A stretch of DNA of 64,000 nt from NCBI RefSeq assembly GCF_001294535.1, contig NZ_LGIC01000006.1, positions 1 through 64,000 of the forward strand, given 5' to 3'. This DNA comes from Cypionkella psychrotolerans (GTDB lineage Bacteria > Pseudomonadota > Alphaproteobacteria > Rhodobacterales > Rhodobacteraceae). Numbering within the stretch: position 1 is the stretch's first letter; every line of letters starts with the position of its first letter. Under the pieces are notes generated by a model. That model was not told the DNA's origin and made no database searches. It was given only the letters and a program-made list of their open reading frames with translations. The position numbers were made by a program, and so were the translations under genes. Shown one piece after another: positions 23,570-32,086 of this stretch.

Positions 23570-26371
23570 TCACCCGTTCAGATGGGCCGAAATTACCTGC
23601 TCTGCAAGCGCTGCCCGCCGCACCAGCAGTTCGGTCAGCGCCTCGGTGCTCGTTTCCCCCGCCTCACGCAGCAAAAAAGCCACGCCGCCGAGCCCCAAGG
23701 TTGCGGGATCCAGCGCCTTGTCAGACAAAAGTTTGCTTGCCGCCTGCATTTGCCAGCACAGCCTATAGGCGTCGAGCAGCGCCGACTGATCCGAATGCGA
23801 CAGTTTAGCCAGCGTTCCGCCCGTGATTTTGCCTGCAATCTGGCCTCCAGCCGCGATCTGGCGTTCCACCCCGCGCGCTGGGCTGGCGGTTTGCAGGGCG
23901 ACGGTTTGCGCCAAAAGTTCAATGTCCATCATCCGACCGGGGCCGAATTTCGCATCCCAACCGCCCGCTCCCGGCTTCGCCTCGGCCAGACGGGCGCGCA
24001 TATCCGCTACGTCTTTCAGCACCGTTGCCCCCTGCCCCTTGCTGGCGATGGTTTCCCGGCGAAACGCTTCGACCTCAGCAGCGAGCGTAGGCTCCCCCGC
24101 CAGCACCCGCGCGCGGGTCAGGGCGAGGTGCTCCCATGTCCAAGCCTCATTGCTCTGGTAGTTGCGGAAACTTTCGATTGAGGTCGCAACCGGGCCCTGC
24201 CGTCCCGAAGGACGCAGGCGCACGTCCACCTCGTAAAGCCGCCCTTCGGCCATTTGCGCCGACAAGGCCGTGACCATCGCTTGCGTCAGGCGCGCGTAAT
24301 AGGGCCTAGCTGCGAGGGGGCGTTTGCCGTCGGAACTCTCTACTCCAGCGGCGTCGTAGATCATGATCAGATCAAGGTCGGAGCCTGCATTCAAGCGGCC
24401 AGCGCCCAGGCTGCCCATGCCAAGAACCACCGCGCCTCGCCCCGGAGCCTGCCCATGCTTCGCGGCGAAATCGGTGCAGACCACGGGCCAAATCGCCGCG
24501 ATCACCGCCTCGGCGAGGTCAGCATATTGTTTGCCCGCCTCAAAGCCATCAATCAGCCCGCGCAGATGGTGGACACCGATGCGGAAATGCCATTCCTTCA
24601 TCCAGCGCCGCGCGGCGTCGAGTTTCCGCTCATAGTCTGGGATATCGTCGAGGCGTTTGGACAGTTCGGCGGTGAGGGCAGCGGTTGTGGGCCAAGCCGC
24701 GAAGAACGAGCCGCCGATCACCGCATCCAGCACGCTTGCGTTGCGCGACAGATACCGCGCCAAGGCGGGGGCGGTGCCTGCGATGTCGATGATCAGATCG
24801 ACAAGTTGCGGGTTGGCCTCAAACAGCGAGAAGATTTGCACGCCGGACGGCAGGCCCGCAAGGAAGCCATCCAGCGCAACGAGGGCCTCATCGGGGTTGG
24901 CAGCGCGGGTCAGGCGTTTCAGCAGCACCGGGCGCAGACGCAGGAAGATCGCTTGGGCGCGGTCAGAACGCAGGGCGGGATAACTGCTCCAGCCTTTGAC
25001 GATCTGGGCCGCGTGATCAGAGAGGTCGGGGCCGGATTCCACAGCACTGGGGGCAAAGAAGCCTTCGGTGAGGCGGTCGGTGCGGGCCAAGCGGTCGAGC
25101 AGGTTTCCGCGGAAGTTCGCTTCGTCCTGACCGCAGAAAGCGGCGATGCGGGCGATGCCCTCGGGGGAGGTCGGCAGATTGTGGGTCTGCTCATCATTCA
25201 CCATCTGGATGCGGTGTTCCAACTCGCGGTGTCGGATATAGAGCGTGGAGAGGTCAGTGGCAACTTCGGGCGGCAGCCAGTCTTTCGCCGCGAGGGCCGC
25301 CAAGCCGCCTAAGGTGGTGCGGTCGCGCAGGGCAACATCACGGCCCCCGGCGATCAGTTGGCGGGTTTGGGTGAAAAATTCAATCTCACGGATCCCGCCT
25401 TGACCAAGTTTCATATTGTGGCCTTCGACCGTCACAGCCCCATTCAGGCCCCGGTGTTCGCGGATACGCAGGCGCATGTCATGGGCGTCTTGAATGGCGG
25501 CGAAATCGAGGTGTTTGCGCCAGACAAACGGTGTCAGGGTTTTCAAAAAGCGATTACCCGCCGCAATATCGCCCCCACAGGGGCGGGCTTTGATATAGGC
25601 GGCGCGCTCCCATGTGCGGCCTTGGGCTTCATAATAGGCCTCGGCGGCGGCGATCGAGAGACACACCGGCATCACAGAGGCATCCGGGCGCAGGCGCAGG
25701 TCGGTGCGAAAGACATAGCCTTCCGCCGTAACCTCTGACAGCATCGCGGCCATTTTGCGAGTGACGCGAATGAAGGCGGCCCGGGCGTCTTGCCAATCAT
25801 CGCCGTAGCGGTCCTGATCGAACAGGCAGATCAGATCAATGTCGGAGGAGTAATTCAACTCCCCCGCCCCCATCTTGCCCATCGCCAAGCTGATCATGCC
25901 GCCCGCCGTGGCCACATCGTCGGGGGTGGCGCCGGGCAGCTTGCCGCGGCGGATTTCATCAGCCACCAAGCGCTGCATCGCGAGGTCAACGGCGCGGTCG
26001 GCCAGATCGGTCAGCGCCCCGGTCACCTGCATCAGCGACCACACTCCGCCCAGATCGGCAAGCGCCGTCAGCAAAGCCGCACGGCGCTTGGCTTGGCGCA
26101 GCTCGGTTGGCAGTTGCTCGAGGGCCACGTCGTTCAGCGCCACCAGCACCCCGGCAAAGACGGTTTCCGGCGCGAGGCTAAGGGCGACGCGCAGCCATTG
26201 CGCCTCGCGCAGCATCAGGGCTTTCAGATAGGGGCTGCACCCAGCGGTATTGGCCAGCAGACCGCGCAGATCGGGCGCGAGGTCGGCAAAGCTGGTGGCA
26301 ATATCGGCGGCCTGATCGCGGTCAAAGGCGATGGGCTGGCGGGTCATGCGGGCGGCGAAATTCTGGCTCAT
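23570..26371 (-). CDS. glnE: Bifunctional glutamine synthetase adenylyltransferase/deadenylase
   Basis: The 933-aa protein contains two nucleotidyltransferase domains. The first has GKMGAGELNYSSDIDLICLF near residue 170 and the second has GMGSLGAGRLNAGSDLDLIM near residue 650, each with the paired aspartates needed for catalysis. The N-terminal half removes and the C-terminal half adds AMP on glutamine synthetase under PII control. The length matches the family (about 950). It is divergent from the YbaK-type gene and followed closely by a small gene. Confidence 0.96.
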   Translation of the reverse strand: MSQNFAARMTRQPIAFDRDQAADIATSFADLAPDLRGLLANTAGCSPYLKALMLREAQWLRVALSLAPETVFAGVLVALNDVALEQLPTELRQAKRRAALLTALADLGGVWSLMQVTGALTDLADRAVDLAMQRLVADEIRRGKLPGATPDDVATAGGMISLAMGKMGAGELNYSSDIDLICLFDQDRYGDDWQDARAAFIRVTRKMAAMLSEVTAEGYVFRTDLRLRPDASVMPVCLSIAAAEAYYEAQGRTWERAAYIKARPCGGDIAAGNRFLKTLTPFVWRKHLDFAAIQDAHDMRLRIREHRGLNGAVTVEGHNMKLGQGGIREIEFFTQTRQLIAGGRDVALRDRTTLGGLAALAAKDWLPPEVATDLSTLYIRHRELEHRIQMVNDEQTHNLPTSPEGIARIAAFCGQDEANFRGNLLDRLARTDRLTEGFFAPSAVESGPDLSDHAAQIVKGWSSYPALRSDRAQAIFLRLRPVLLKRLTRAANPDEALVALDGFLAGLPSGVQIFSLFEANPQLVDLIIDIAGTAPALARYLSRNASVLDAVIGGSFFAAWPTTAALTAELSKRLDDIPDYERKLDAARRWMKEWHFRIGVHHLRGLIDGFEAGKQYADLAEAVIAAIWPVVCTDFAAKHGQAPGRGAVVLGMGSLGAGRLNAGSDLDLIMIYDAAGVESSDGKRPLAARPYYARLTQAMVTALSAQMAEGRLYEVDVRLRPSGRQGPVATSIESFRNYQSNEAWTWEHLALTRARVLAGEPTLAAEVEAFRRETIASKGQGATVLKDVADMRARLAEAKPGAGGWDAKFGPGRMMDIELLAQTVALQTASPARGVERQIAAGGQIAGKITGGTLAKLSHSDQSALLDAYRLCWQMQAASKLLSDKALDPATLGLGGVAFLLREAGETSTEALTELLVRRAALAEQVISAHLNG

Positions 26372-26464
26372 GGCGGTAATTTGCGGCGGGTTGCGGGCGG
26401 GGTCAACCGGCAGACTTGCTCTGCAGCGGAGCTTTGTCGATAAAGCCGGAAAACGGAGGCGGTG

Positions 26465-26929
26465 ATGAGCAAAAGTCTAGCGCGGGTGGTGGCTGCCATG
26501 CAGGCGGCGGGGGTCACTGGCACTCCGCTTGAAATGCCGGGAGAAACCCGGACCGCAGCGCAAGCGGCTGCGGCTGCGGGCTGCGCCTTGGATCAGATTG
26601 TGAAGTCGATCATCTTTGGAGGCCAGCGCGGGTTGTATCTGTTTCTGACCGCAGGCGGCAATCAGGTGGATGCTCCCCGCGCCAGCGCTTTGGCGGGCGA
26701 GGGTTTGGGCCGCGCCGATGCCAATCAGGTGCGCGCGGTGACGGGGTTTGCGATTGGCGGGGTGTCGCCCTTGGGGCATCTGACGCCGCTGCCGTTGTGG
26801 ATGGACCCTTGCTTGCTCACCTACGCAACCGTATGGGCCGCGGCGGGAACGCCCCGGCATATTTTCGCGATCCCGCCCGCGCAGTTGCAGCAGATCACCG
26901 GAGCGATTGTGGCGGAGTTCACCGCTTAA
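26465..26929 (+). CDS. YbaK/EbsC-family aminoacyl-tRNA deacylase
   Basis: The 154-aa protein has the YbaK/ProX fold pattern: ETRTAAQAAAAAGCALDQIVKSIIF, a catalytic-type lysine in IVKSIIF, then VTGFAIGGVSPLGH and a C-terminal strand. These proteins hydrolyse mischarged tRNAs such as Ala- or Cys-tRNA(Pro). The exact substrate subgroup cannot be assigned. The ATG at 26465 follows a GTG one codon earlier. It is divergent from glnE. Confidence 0.86.
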   Translation: MSKSLARVVAAMQAAGVTGTPLEMPGETRTAAQAAAAAGCALDQIVKSIIFGGQRGLYLFLTAGGNQVDAPRASALAGEGLGRADANQVRAVTGFAIGGVSPLGHLTPLPLWMDPCLLTYATVWAAAGTPRHIFAIPPAQLQQITGAIVAEFTA

Positions 26930-26962
26930 TGGTCAGGTGGGTTGAACGGTCCCAATACCCCC

Positions 26963-27045
26963 CGCCGCCCCGGACTTGATCCGGGGCCTCTTTTCCTCGT
27001 GTGACCTTCCACTTTGAGGCGCCGGATCAAGTCCGGGCGGCGGCG
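26963..27045. repeat. Compound palindrome with GGACTTGATCCGG
   Basis: CGCCGCCCCGGACTTGATCCGGGG at the left is mirrored by GCGCCGGATCAAGTCCGGGCGGCG at the right, so each half is itself a small palindrome and together they form a larger stem over about 83 bases. It is related to the element at 12043-12104. It follows the YbaK-type gene and could stop transcription. Confidence 0.6.
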
Positions 27046-27093
27046 GCATGGATTAGGCGGGTTTTCGCGTGTTTTTGAAGCTCGAACCGGTCT

Positions 27094-27172
27094 TATGTAA
27101 ATATCATTCACATAGCCCTTGAAAGCGAACCCGACACAGCGCATCTTGGCTCATGTGAAAGGCATTCACATA
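27094..27172. promoter_or_regulatory. Tandem 19-bp palindromes upstream of the DUF2852 gene
   Basis: Two sites share the pattern ATGTRAA-N5-TTCACAT. The first at 27095-27113 is ATGTAAA-TATCA-TTCACAT and the second at 27153-27171 is ATGTGAA-AGGCA-TTCACAT (perfect arms). Both also read TA/CA..TA(G) at the edges. Their centres are 58 bp apart, and the second lies about 45 bp before the DUF2852 start. This looks like a double operator for a dimeric regulator; I cannot name the regulator. Confidence 0.65.
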
Positions 27173-27215
27173 GGGTGATACGCTGACACAACAACCGAAA
27201 CACGGGAGTCCGCCG

Positions 27216-27689
27216 ATGAATACCAGTTCGACCACCGCCCCTTCCTCCGGCGGAATCTTTTCTATCCTGCGCCGCGCCGAGGCCTGGCTTGATGATCGCG
27301 GCAGATTTGCCTGGATCGCCGCCATGGTGCTTGGCTTCATCTTCATCTGGCCCGTGGGCCTGGCCTTTCTGGCCTATATGATCTGGAGCAAACGTATGTT
27401 CAGCCGTTCTTCTTGCGCGGAACGCCGCGCCCGCCACTTTGAGCGTCACGCGCATCACTGGGGCGGCCACCATTCGGCGATGCGCCCCTCGGGCAATGCC
27501 GCTTTTGACGCCTACAAGACCGACATGCTGCGCCGTCTGGAGGATGAGCAGACCGCATTCGAGTCCTTCCTGCAACGTTTGCGCGAAGCTAAGGACAAGT
27601 CGGAATTCGACAGCTTTATGGAAGACCGCGCGCGTGCCGCCTCTGCCCCTGCCGCACCGACCGAAGTGGCACGCCCCGGCGAATACTGA
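27216..27689 (+). CDS. DUF2852 membrane-associated protein
   Basis: The 157-aa protein has one or two membrane helices (WIAAMVLGFIFIWPVGLAFLAYMIW, residues about 33-57), a His/Arg-rich segment (RHFERHAHHWGGHH) that could bind metal, and a C-terminal coiled coil (DMLRRLEDEQTAFESFLQRL). This is the DUF2852 layout, found in alphaproteobacteria with no known function. GGGAG precedes the ATG. It is transcribed alone, between a double operator-like region and a strong terminator, so it is probably individually regulated. Confidence 0.88.
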   Translation: MNTSSTTAPSSGGIFSILRRAEAWLDDRGRFAWIAAMVLGFIFIWPVGLAFLAYMIWSKRMFSRSSCAERRARHFERHAHHWGGHHSAMRPSGNAAFDAYKTDMLRRLEDEQTAFESFLQRLREAKDKSEFDSFMEDRARAASAPAAPTEVARPGEY

Positions 27690-27713
27690 TCCTCGGGCGG
27701 ATCGTCTGACCCC

Positions 27714-27744
27714 AAAGCCCCCCGGTTTGCGCCGGGGGGCTTTT
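27714..27744 (+). terminator. Intrinsic terminator after the DUF2852 gene
   Basis: The stem AAAGCCCCCCGG/CCGGGGGGCTTT of 12 base pairs with a loop of six is followed by TTGTTTG, starting 25 nt after the stop codon. It is a textbook rho-independent terminator. Confidence 0.93.
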
Positions 27745-27858
27745 GTTTGCGCAAGGTTTCCGCTGGCTTGCCCGGCGCGGATCGCGCTTCTGATTGCGCT
27801 TGGCGGCGGCGCTTAGCCTTGCTAGGGTACGCTATCCCTAACCTTGCAGCCCGAGATA

Positions 27859-28698
27859 ATGCGCCACACCGTTCCGATTGCGCCCCAATTCTATGTCACG
27901 GCCCCGCAGCCCTGCCCCTATCTGGAGGGGCGGATGGAGCGGAAATTGTTCACCGCCTTGCAGGGTGATCAGGCGCAACGGTTGAATGACTCGCTGTCGA
28001 AACAGGGCTTCCGGCGCTCGCAGAATGTGCTCTATCGGCCGTCTTGTGCGGAATGTTCGGCTTGTCTGTCGGCGCGGATCAGGGTTGCCGATTTCAAACC
28101 CAGCCGCACCCAGCGCAAGATTATGAAGAACGCCGCGCATCTGCGCCGCAACGCGACCAGCCCTTGGGCGACCGAAGATCAGTTCAGCCTGTTCCGGCGT
28201 TATCTGGATGCCCGCCACGCCGATGGCGGCATGGCCGATATGGATGTGTTTGAATTTGCCGCGATGATCGAGGAAACCCCGATCAAAAGCCGGGTGATTG
28301 AGTATACGCGGGCAGCTGGTCCGGGCGAGCGCGGGCGACCTTTGGCTTGCGTCGCGCTGACCGATGTTTTTGATGACGGGCTGTCGATGGTCTACAGCTT
28401 TTATGACCCCGATATGATTGATCTGTCTTTGGGGACATTCGCGATTTTGGACCATATCGCCATCGCGCGTGAGGCTGGGCTGCCCTATGTCTACCTCGGC
28501 TATTGGGTGCCCGGCAGCCGCAAGATGGGCTACAAGGCCGGCTTCAACGCGCTGGAGATTTTCAAGCACGGCGCTTGGCAGGATATTGGCGATCCTGCCG
28601 ATCACCGGGCCGAGTTGCATCCCCTGTCCGTTGACCCGATTGCCGAGCAAGTCGCCCGCATCACTCTGCCCGAAGCGCGCAGCGTACTGCGGGAATGA
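27859..28698 (+). CDS. bpt: Bacterial aminoacyl-tRNA-protein transferase (arginyl/leucyltransferase)
   Basis: The 279-aa protein is the bacterial Ate/Bpt type, which attaches leucine or arginine to the N-terminus of proteins to mark them for ClpAP. The CPY...F..L and the CAEC-ACLSARI cysteine cluster ([18 protein letters not shown]) are characteristic, as is the C-terminal [18 protein letters not shown]. The ATG at 27859 is used rather than an upstream TTG. The next gene overlaps its end by four bases (ATGA). Confidence 0.94.
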   Translation: MRHTVPIAPQFYVTAPQPCPYLEGRMERKLFTALQGDQAQRLNDSLSKQGFRRSQNVLYRPSCAECSACLSARIRVADFKPSRTQRKIMKNAAHLRRNATSPWATEDQFSLFRRYLDARHADGGMADMDVFEFAAMIEETPIKSRVIEYTRAAGPGERGRPLACVALTDVFDDGLSMVYSFYDPDMIDLSLGTFAILDHIAIAREAGLPYVYLGYWVPGSRKMGYKAGFNALEIFKHGAWQDIGDPADHRAELHPLSVDPIAEQVARITLPEARSVLRE

Positions 28699-29069
28699 TT
28701 GGAGCGCTGGCGCTGGTGGTGCCGGATTATGATCAGGCGATCCGGTTCTTCTGCGACGGCTTGGGGTTTACACTCACCGCCGACATAGATCAGGGCCGCA
28801 AGCGTTGGGTGACGGTGCAGCCTGCGGGTGGCGGCGTGCAACTGGTGCTGGCTCGGGCGACAGGGGCGCGACAAAGTGCTGCAGTGGGGGATCAGGCGGG
28901 CGGGCGGGTCTGGCTGTTCCTGCACACCGATGATTTTGCCCGTGATGCGGCGCGGATTGTCGCGGCGGGTGGGGTGTTTGAGCAAGACCCGCGCGTAGAG
29001 GAATACGGCACGGTGGCGGTCTGGCGCGATCCTTGGGGCAACCGTTGGGATTTGCTGCAACCGATTTAG
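28695..29069 (+). CDS. VOC-family (glyoxalase-like) protein
   Basis: The 124-aa protein has the single-domain glyoxalase/bleomycin-resistance fold: [21 protein letters not shown] at the start and [19 protein letters not shown] at the end. Several such proteins act as lyases or dioxygenases; none can be chosen here. Its start overlaps the bpt stop (ATGA), so it is translationally coupled to bpt. The intergenic repeat copy B follows directly. Confidence 0.85.
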   Translation: MIGALALVVPDYDQAIRFFCDGLGFTLTADIDQGRKRWVTVQPAGGGVQLVLARATGARQSAAVGDQAGGRVWLFLHTDDFARDAARIVAAGGVFEQDPRVEEYGTVAVWRDPWGNRWDLLQPI

Positions 29070-29073
29070 CCGC

Positions 29074-29142
29074 GCCACGCGTGGACAGATTTAGGCGCTA
29101 AGAAAATCAAGGGCTTGTGCGCCCCCATTCAGGCTTTGTTAA
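29074..29142 (+). repeat. Dispersed 69-nt intergenic element, copy B
   Basis: Gap-free match of the element at 3023-3091 (44 of 69 positions by hand count), with CCACGCGTGGACAG at the left end and ATTCAGGCTTTGTTAA at the right. The left end is a full CCACGCGTGG palindrome. It begins just after the VOC gene stop. Downstream there is only a doubtful 32-codon frame before the ilv leader, so if the element is a promoter its target here is unclear. Confidence 0.6.
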
Positions 29143-29391
29143 TCTTTGCACCGCTTGATGCGGGGGCCAGGATGTTTCTGCCAAAAATCGGTTTCACGAC
29201 ACGGGTGGTGGCGACTCGGGAGGGGCATCGGGCGGTGCGAGATGCAAAAGTTGCGAAAATTACCCATTGATCCACTAATTTGTAATTAAAGTTCAAAAAA
29301 CTAGCCTCTGGCGACATATTTCATGTCGATTTGCAGTTGACGGCCCTGTCCCGCCGCCCTAGTTTCCCCCTCGAAGCTCAAGGGGTCTGTA

Positions 29392-29439
29392 ATGCTCAGC
29401 ATTCTAGTCGTCGTAAGGATAAAGCGCATGGGCCGGTAA
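29392..29439 (+). CDS. ilv leader peptide (15 aa)
   Basis: The short frame translates MLSILVVVRIKRMGR and ends with TAA. Seven of the first ten residues are Leu, Ile or Val, the end products of the pathway encoded downstream. AAGGGG lies at proper distance before the ATG. It is followed by competing stems and a terminator, then ilvB. The design is that of a transcription attenuator, in which ribosome stalling at Leu/Ile/Val codons prevents termination. Confidence 0.88.
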   Translation: MLSILVVVRIKRMGR

Positions 29440-29495
29440 CGGTTTGACCATCAGGTTTCCCATGCGCCCCCGAGTAATCTCCGGGGGCTTTTTGT
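29427..29495 (+). promoter_or_regulatory. ilvBN transcription attenuator (antiterminator and terminator)
   Basis: GCGCATGGG inside the end of the leader peptide gene can pair exactly with CCCATGCGC at about 29459-29467. This pairing takes up GCGC, the left foot of the next stem. That next stem, GCCCCCG/CGGGGGC at 29466-29488, is followed by TTTTTG and is an intrinsic terminator. A ribosome stalled in the LSILVVV codons leaves GCGCATGGG free, allowing antitermination; one reaching the stop codon covers it, allowing termination. Confidence 0.8.
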
Positions 29496-29564
29496 TGGCC
29501 GCAAGGGCGAATGCCCGAACTTCTATTGACCAAAGGGCCTAAGGCCCAAACGTAGGAAAAGATC

Positions 29565-31319
29565 ATGACGCGTCAGATGACCGGAGCACGAATGGTGGTT
29601 CAAGCCCTGAAGGATCAGGGTGTTGAAGTCGTATTTGGCTATCCGGGTGGCGCTGTCCTACCGATTTACGATGAGATTTTCCAGCAAAACGACATTCGGC
29701 ATATCTTGGTGCGCCATGAACAGGGCGCGATCCATATGGCCGAGGGCTATGCCCGCTCTACCGGCAAGGTGGGCGTGGCTTTGGTCACTTCCGGTCCGGG
29801 CGCCACCAATGCCGTGACCGGGTTGACCGATGCGCTGCTGGATAGCATCCCCTTGGTGGTGCTGACTGGGCAAGTGCCGACCTTTATGATCGGCACCGAT
29901 GCGTTCCAAGAGGCCGATACCATTGGCATCACCCGGCCCTGCACCAAGCATAACTGGCTGGTGAAGGACACCGAGAAGCTGTCGGAAACCATCCATCAGG
30001 CGTTTCACGTCGCCTCGCATGGCCGCCCCGGCCCAGTGTTGATCGACATTCCGAAAGATGTGCAGTTTGCCACCGGCACCTATACGCCGATGGAGAAAAC
30101 CCGGGTGTCGCATTACCAACCGCGCGTGAAGGGCGACCCTGAGGCGATCGCGGCGATGGTTGAGATGATGGAAACCGCTGAGCGTCCGGTGTTCTATACC
30201 GGCGGTGGCGTGATCAATTCGGGCGTGAAGGCCAGTGCTTTGCTGCGTGAGTTTGTGGCGGCGACGGGGTTTCCGATCACCTCGACCCTGATGGGTCTGG
30301 GGGCTTATCCCGCGAGCGGCACCGCTTGGCTGGGGATGCTGGGGATGCATGGGTTGTATGAAGCCAACCTCGCGATGCATGGCTGCGATCTGATGATCAA
30401 CATTGGCGCGCGGTTTGATGACCGCATTACTGGGCGTATCCCGGATTTCAGTCCGCACTCGAAAAAGGTGCATGTCGATATCGACCCATCCTCGATCAAC
30501 AAGGTGATCCGGGTGGATGTGGGCATCGTCGGTGATATTGCGCATGTGCTGGAGGAGGCATTGGCTTTGTGGAAATCGCGCGGGAGCCGTGTGAACAAAG
30601 TCGGCCTTGCGAAGTGGTGGGCGCAGATTGCCACTTGGCGGGCGGTGAAATGTCTGGGCTACAAAGGCTCGACCAAGGTGATCAAGCCGCAATATGCACT
30701 GGAGCGGCTGGAAGCGCTGACCAAAGGCATGGATCGCTACATCACCACCGAAGTCGGCCAGCATCAGATGTGGGCGGCGCAATATCTGGGCTTTGAGGCG
30801 CCGAACCGTTGGATGACTTCGGGCGGTTTGGGGACGATGGGCTATGGTTTGCCCGCGAGCATTGGTGTGCAGATTGCGCATCCTGACAGCTTGGTGATCA
30901 ACGTCGCTGGGGAAGCCTCGTGGCTGATGAACATGCAGGAAATGGGCACCGCGATGCAGTTCCGGGCCCCGGTCAAGCAGTTCATCCTGAACAACGAGCG
31001 GCTGGGGATGGTGCGGCAGTGGCAGGAATTGCTGCATGGCGAGCGCTATTCGCAAAGCTGGTCGGAGTCGTTGCCGGACTTCGTGAAGCTGGCGGAAGCG
31101 TTTGGCTGCAAGGGCGTTCAGGTGACCGACCCCAAGGATCTAGATGATGCGATCATGGAAATGATCCGTTATGACGGGCCGTTCATCTTTGATTGCCGGG
31201 TCGAGAAGCACGAGAATTGCTTCCCGATGATCCCGAGCGGAAAGCCGCATAACGAGATGCTGTTGGGCGATGCGGATACCCAAGGCGTGATCGGTGCCAA
31301 GGGCGCGGTTTTGGTTTGA
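29565..31319 (+). CDS. ilvB: Acetolactate synthase, large (catalytic) subunit
   Basis: The 584-aa thiamine-diphosphate enzyme makes acetolactate and acetohydroxybutyrate, the first shared step of valine, leucine and isoleucine synthesis. Motifs: [16 protein letters not shown], the catalytic glutamate region [30 protein letters not shown], and the C-terminal TPP motif around [14 protein letters not shown] to [13 protein letters not shown]. Note that the usual GDGS of this motif reads GEAS here. GGAAAAG precedes the ATG. Control is by the upstream attenuator. The small-subunit gene follows. Confidence 0.95.
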   Translation: MTRQMTGARMVVQALKDQGVEVVFGYPGGAVLPIYDEIFQQNDIRHILVRHEQGAIHMAEGYARSTGKVGVALVTSGPGATNAVTGLTDALLDSIPLVVLTGQVPTFMIGTDAFQEADTIGITRPCTKHNWLVKDTEKLSETIHQAFHVASHGRPGPVLIDIPKDVQFATGTYTPMEKTRVSHYQPRVKGDPEAIAAMVEMMETAERPVFYTGGGVINSGVKASALLREFVAATGFPITSTLMGLGAYPASGTAWLGMLGMHGLYEANLAMHGCDLMINIGARFDDRITGRIPDFSPHSKKVHVDIDPSSINKVIRVDVGIVGDIAHVLEEALALWKSRGSRVNKVGLAKWWAQIATWRAVKCLGYKGSTKVIKPQYALERLEALTKGMDRYITTEVGQHQMWAAQYLGFEAPNRWMTSGGLGTMGYGLPASIGVQIAHPDSLVINVAGEASWLMNMQEMGTAMQFRAPVKQFILNNERLGMVRQWQELLHGERYSQSWSESLPDFVKLAEAFGCKGVQVTDPKDLDDAIMEMIRYDGPFIFDCRVEKHENCFPMIPSGKPHNEMLLGDADTQGVIGAKGAVLV

Positions 31320-31328
31320 GATGTCGTA

Positions 31329-31385
31329 CCGGGGGGCTCGCCCCCCGGACCCCTGAGGATATTTTTACACAGAGGATGACCAAAG
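31329..31385. repeat. Hairpin and GATATTT element between ilvB and ilvN
   Basis: The eight-base stem CCGGGGGG/CCCCCCGG (31329-31336 and 31341-31348) is followed by GGATATTTTTAC and ACAGAGGATGACC. The tail matches the 3'-end element family at 3812 and 9297. Since it lies inside the operon, it may cause partial termination or protect the ilvB message end, and the GAGGATGACC part also overlaps the ilvN ribosome-binding region. Confidence 0.6.
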
Positions 31386-31946
31386 ATGTCTCCGCTAAAC
31401 ATCAAGAAAAGCGCGTCCAGCCATTCGGCTTATGAGTTGCGCGACCCGAATGCGCCGGTGATTGAGACGCATACTCTGGCGGTGATCGTCGAGAATGAGC
31501 CGGGGGTTTTGGCGCGCGTGATCGGCTTGTTCACCGCGCGCGGCTATAACATCGACAGCCTGACCGTGGCCGAAGTGGATCATACCAGCCATCGCAGCCG
31601 GATTACCGTGGTGACGACGGGGACACCGGAGGTGATCGTGCAGATCAAGGCGCAGCTGGCGCGGATGGTGCCGGTGTATGAGGTGCATGATCTGACGGTC
31701 GAAGGCCCCGCTGTGCAGCGCGAGTTGGCGCTGTTGAAAGTGGCAGGCAAGGGCGAGGCGCGGATTGAGGCTTTGCGTTTGGCCGAGATTTTCCGGGCGC
31801 ATGTGGTGGACAGCACCTTGGAAAGCTTCGTGTTCGAGATGACCGGGACGCCCGAGAAGATTGACTCGTTTGCCGAATTGATGCGGCCTTTGGGGCTGCG
31901 TGAGATGGCGCGCACCGGGGTGGCGGCACTGTCGCGCGGGGTGTAA
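31386..31946 (+). CDS. ilvN: Acetolactate synthase, small (regulatory) subunit
   Basis: The 186-aa protein has an N-terminal ACT domain (THTLAVIVENEPGVLARVIGLF, then RGYNIDSLTVAEVDH) that binds valine for feedback inhibition, and the typical C-terminal domain ending in GLREMARTGVAALSRG. It activates and regulates the large subunit encoded just upstream. The name ilvN versus ilvH is a matter of convention. About 140 nt of spacer with two hairpins follows before ccmF. Confidence 0.95.
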   Translation: MSPLNIKKSASSHSAYELRDPNAPVIETHTLAVIVENEPGVLARVIGLFTARGYNIDSLTVAEVDHTSHRSRITVVTTGTPEVIVQIKAQLARMVPVYEVHDLTVEGPAVQRELALLKVAGKGEARIEALRLAEIFRAHVVDSTLESFVFEMTGTPEKIDSFAELMRPLGLREMARTGVAALSRGV

Positions 31947-31949
31947 CGC

Positions 31950-32030
31950 GGCGTTTTGGCGTCAGTCGGATAAAGCACGCCAAAAGCCCGCATAATGCCC
32001 CTGAACACGCCTGCGCGACATGTTCGCGCA
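31950..32030. terminator. Two hairpins downstream of ilvN
   Basis: The first stem pairs GGCGTTTTGGCGT (about 31950-31962) with ACGCCAAAAGCC (about 31977-31988). The second, CCTGCGCGA/TCGCGCAGG at about 32008-32030, is a perfect nine-base stem. Neither has a long T-tract, but together they separate the ilv operon from ccmF and may end its transcription. Confidence 0.5.
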
Positions 32031-32086
32031 GGCCATTTCCGCCAGCAGCAATCTGGCCTATACCGATAGCCAATCGGGAGGCCGCG

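Noticed and set aside
29172-29270. 32-codon frame after repeat copy B
   Set aside because: CAGG touches the ATG and the product is basic and featureless; no support beyond position.
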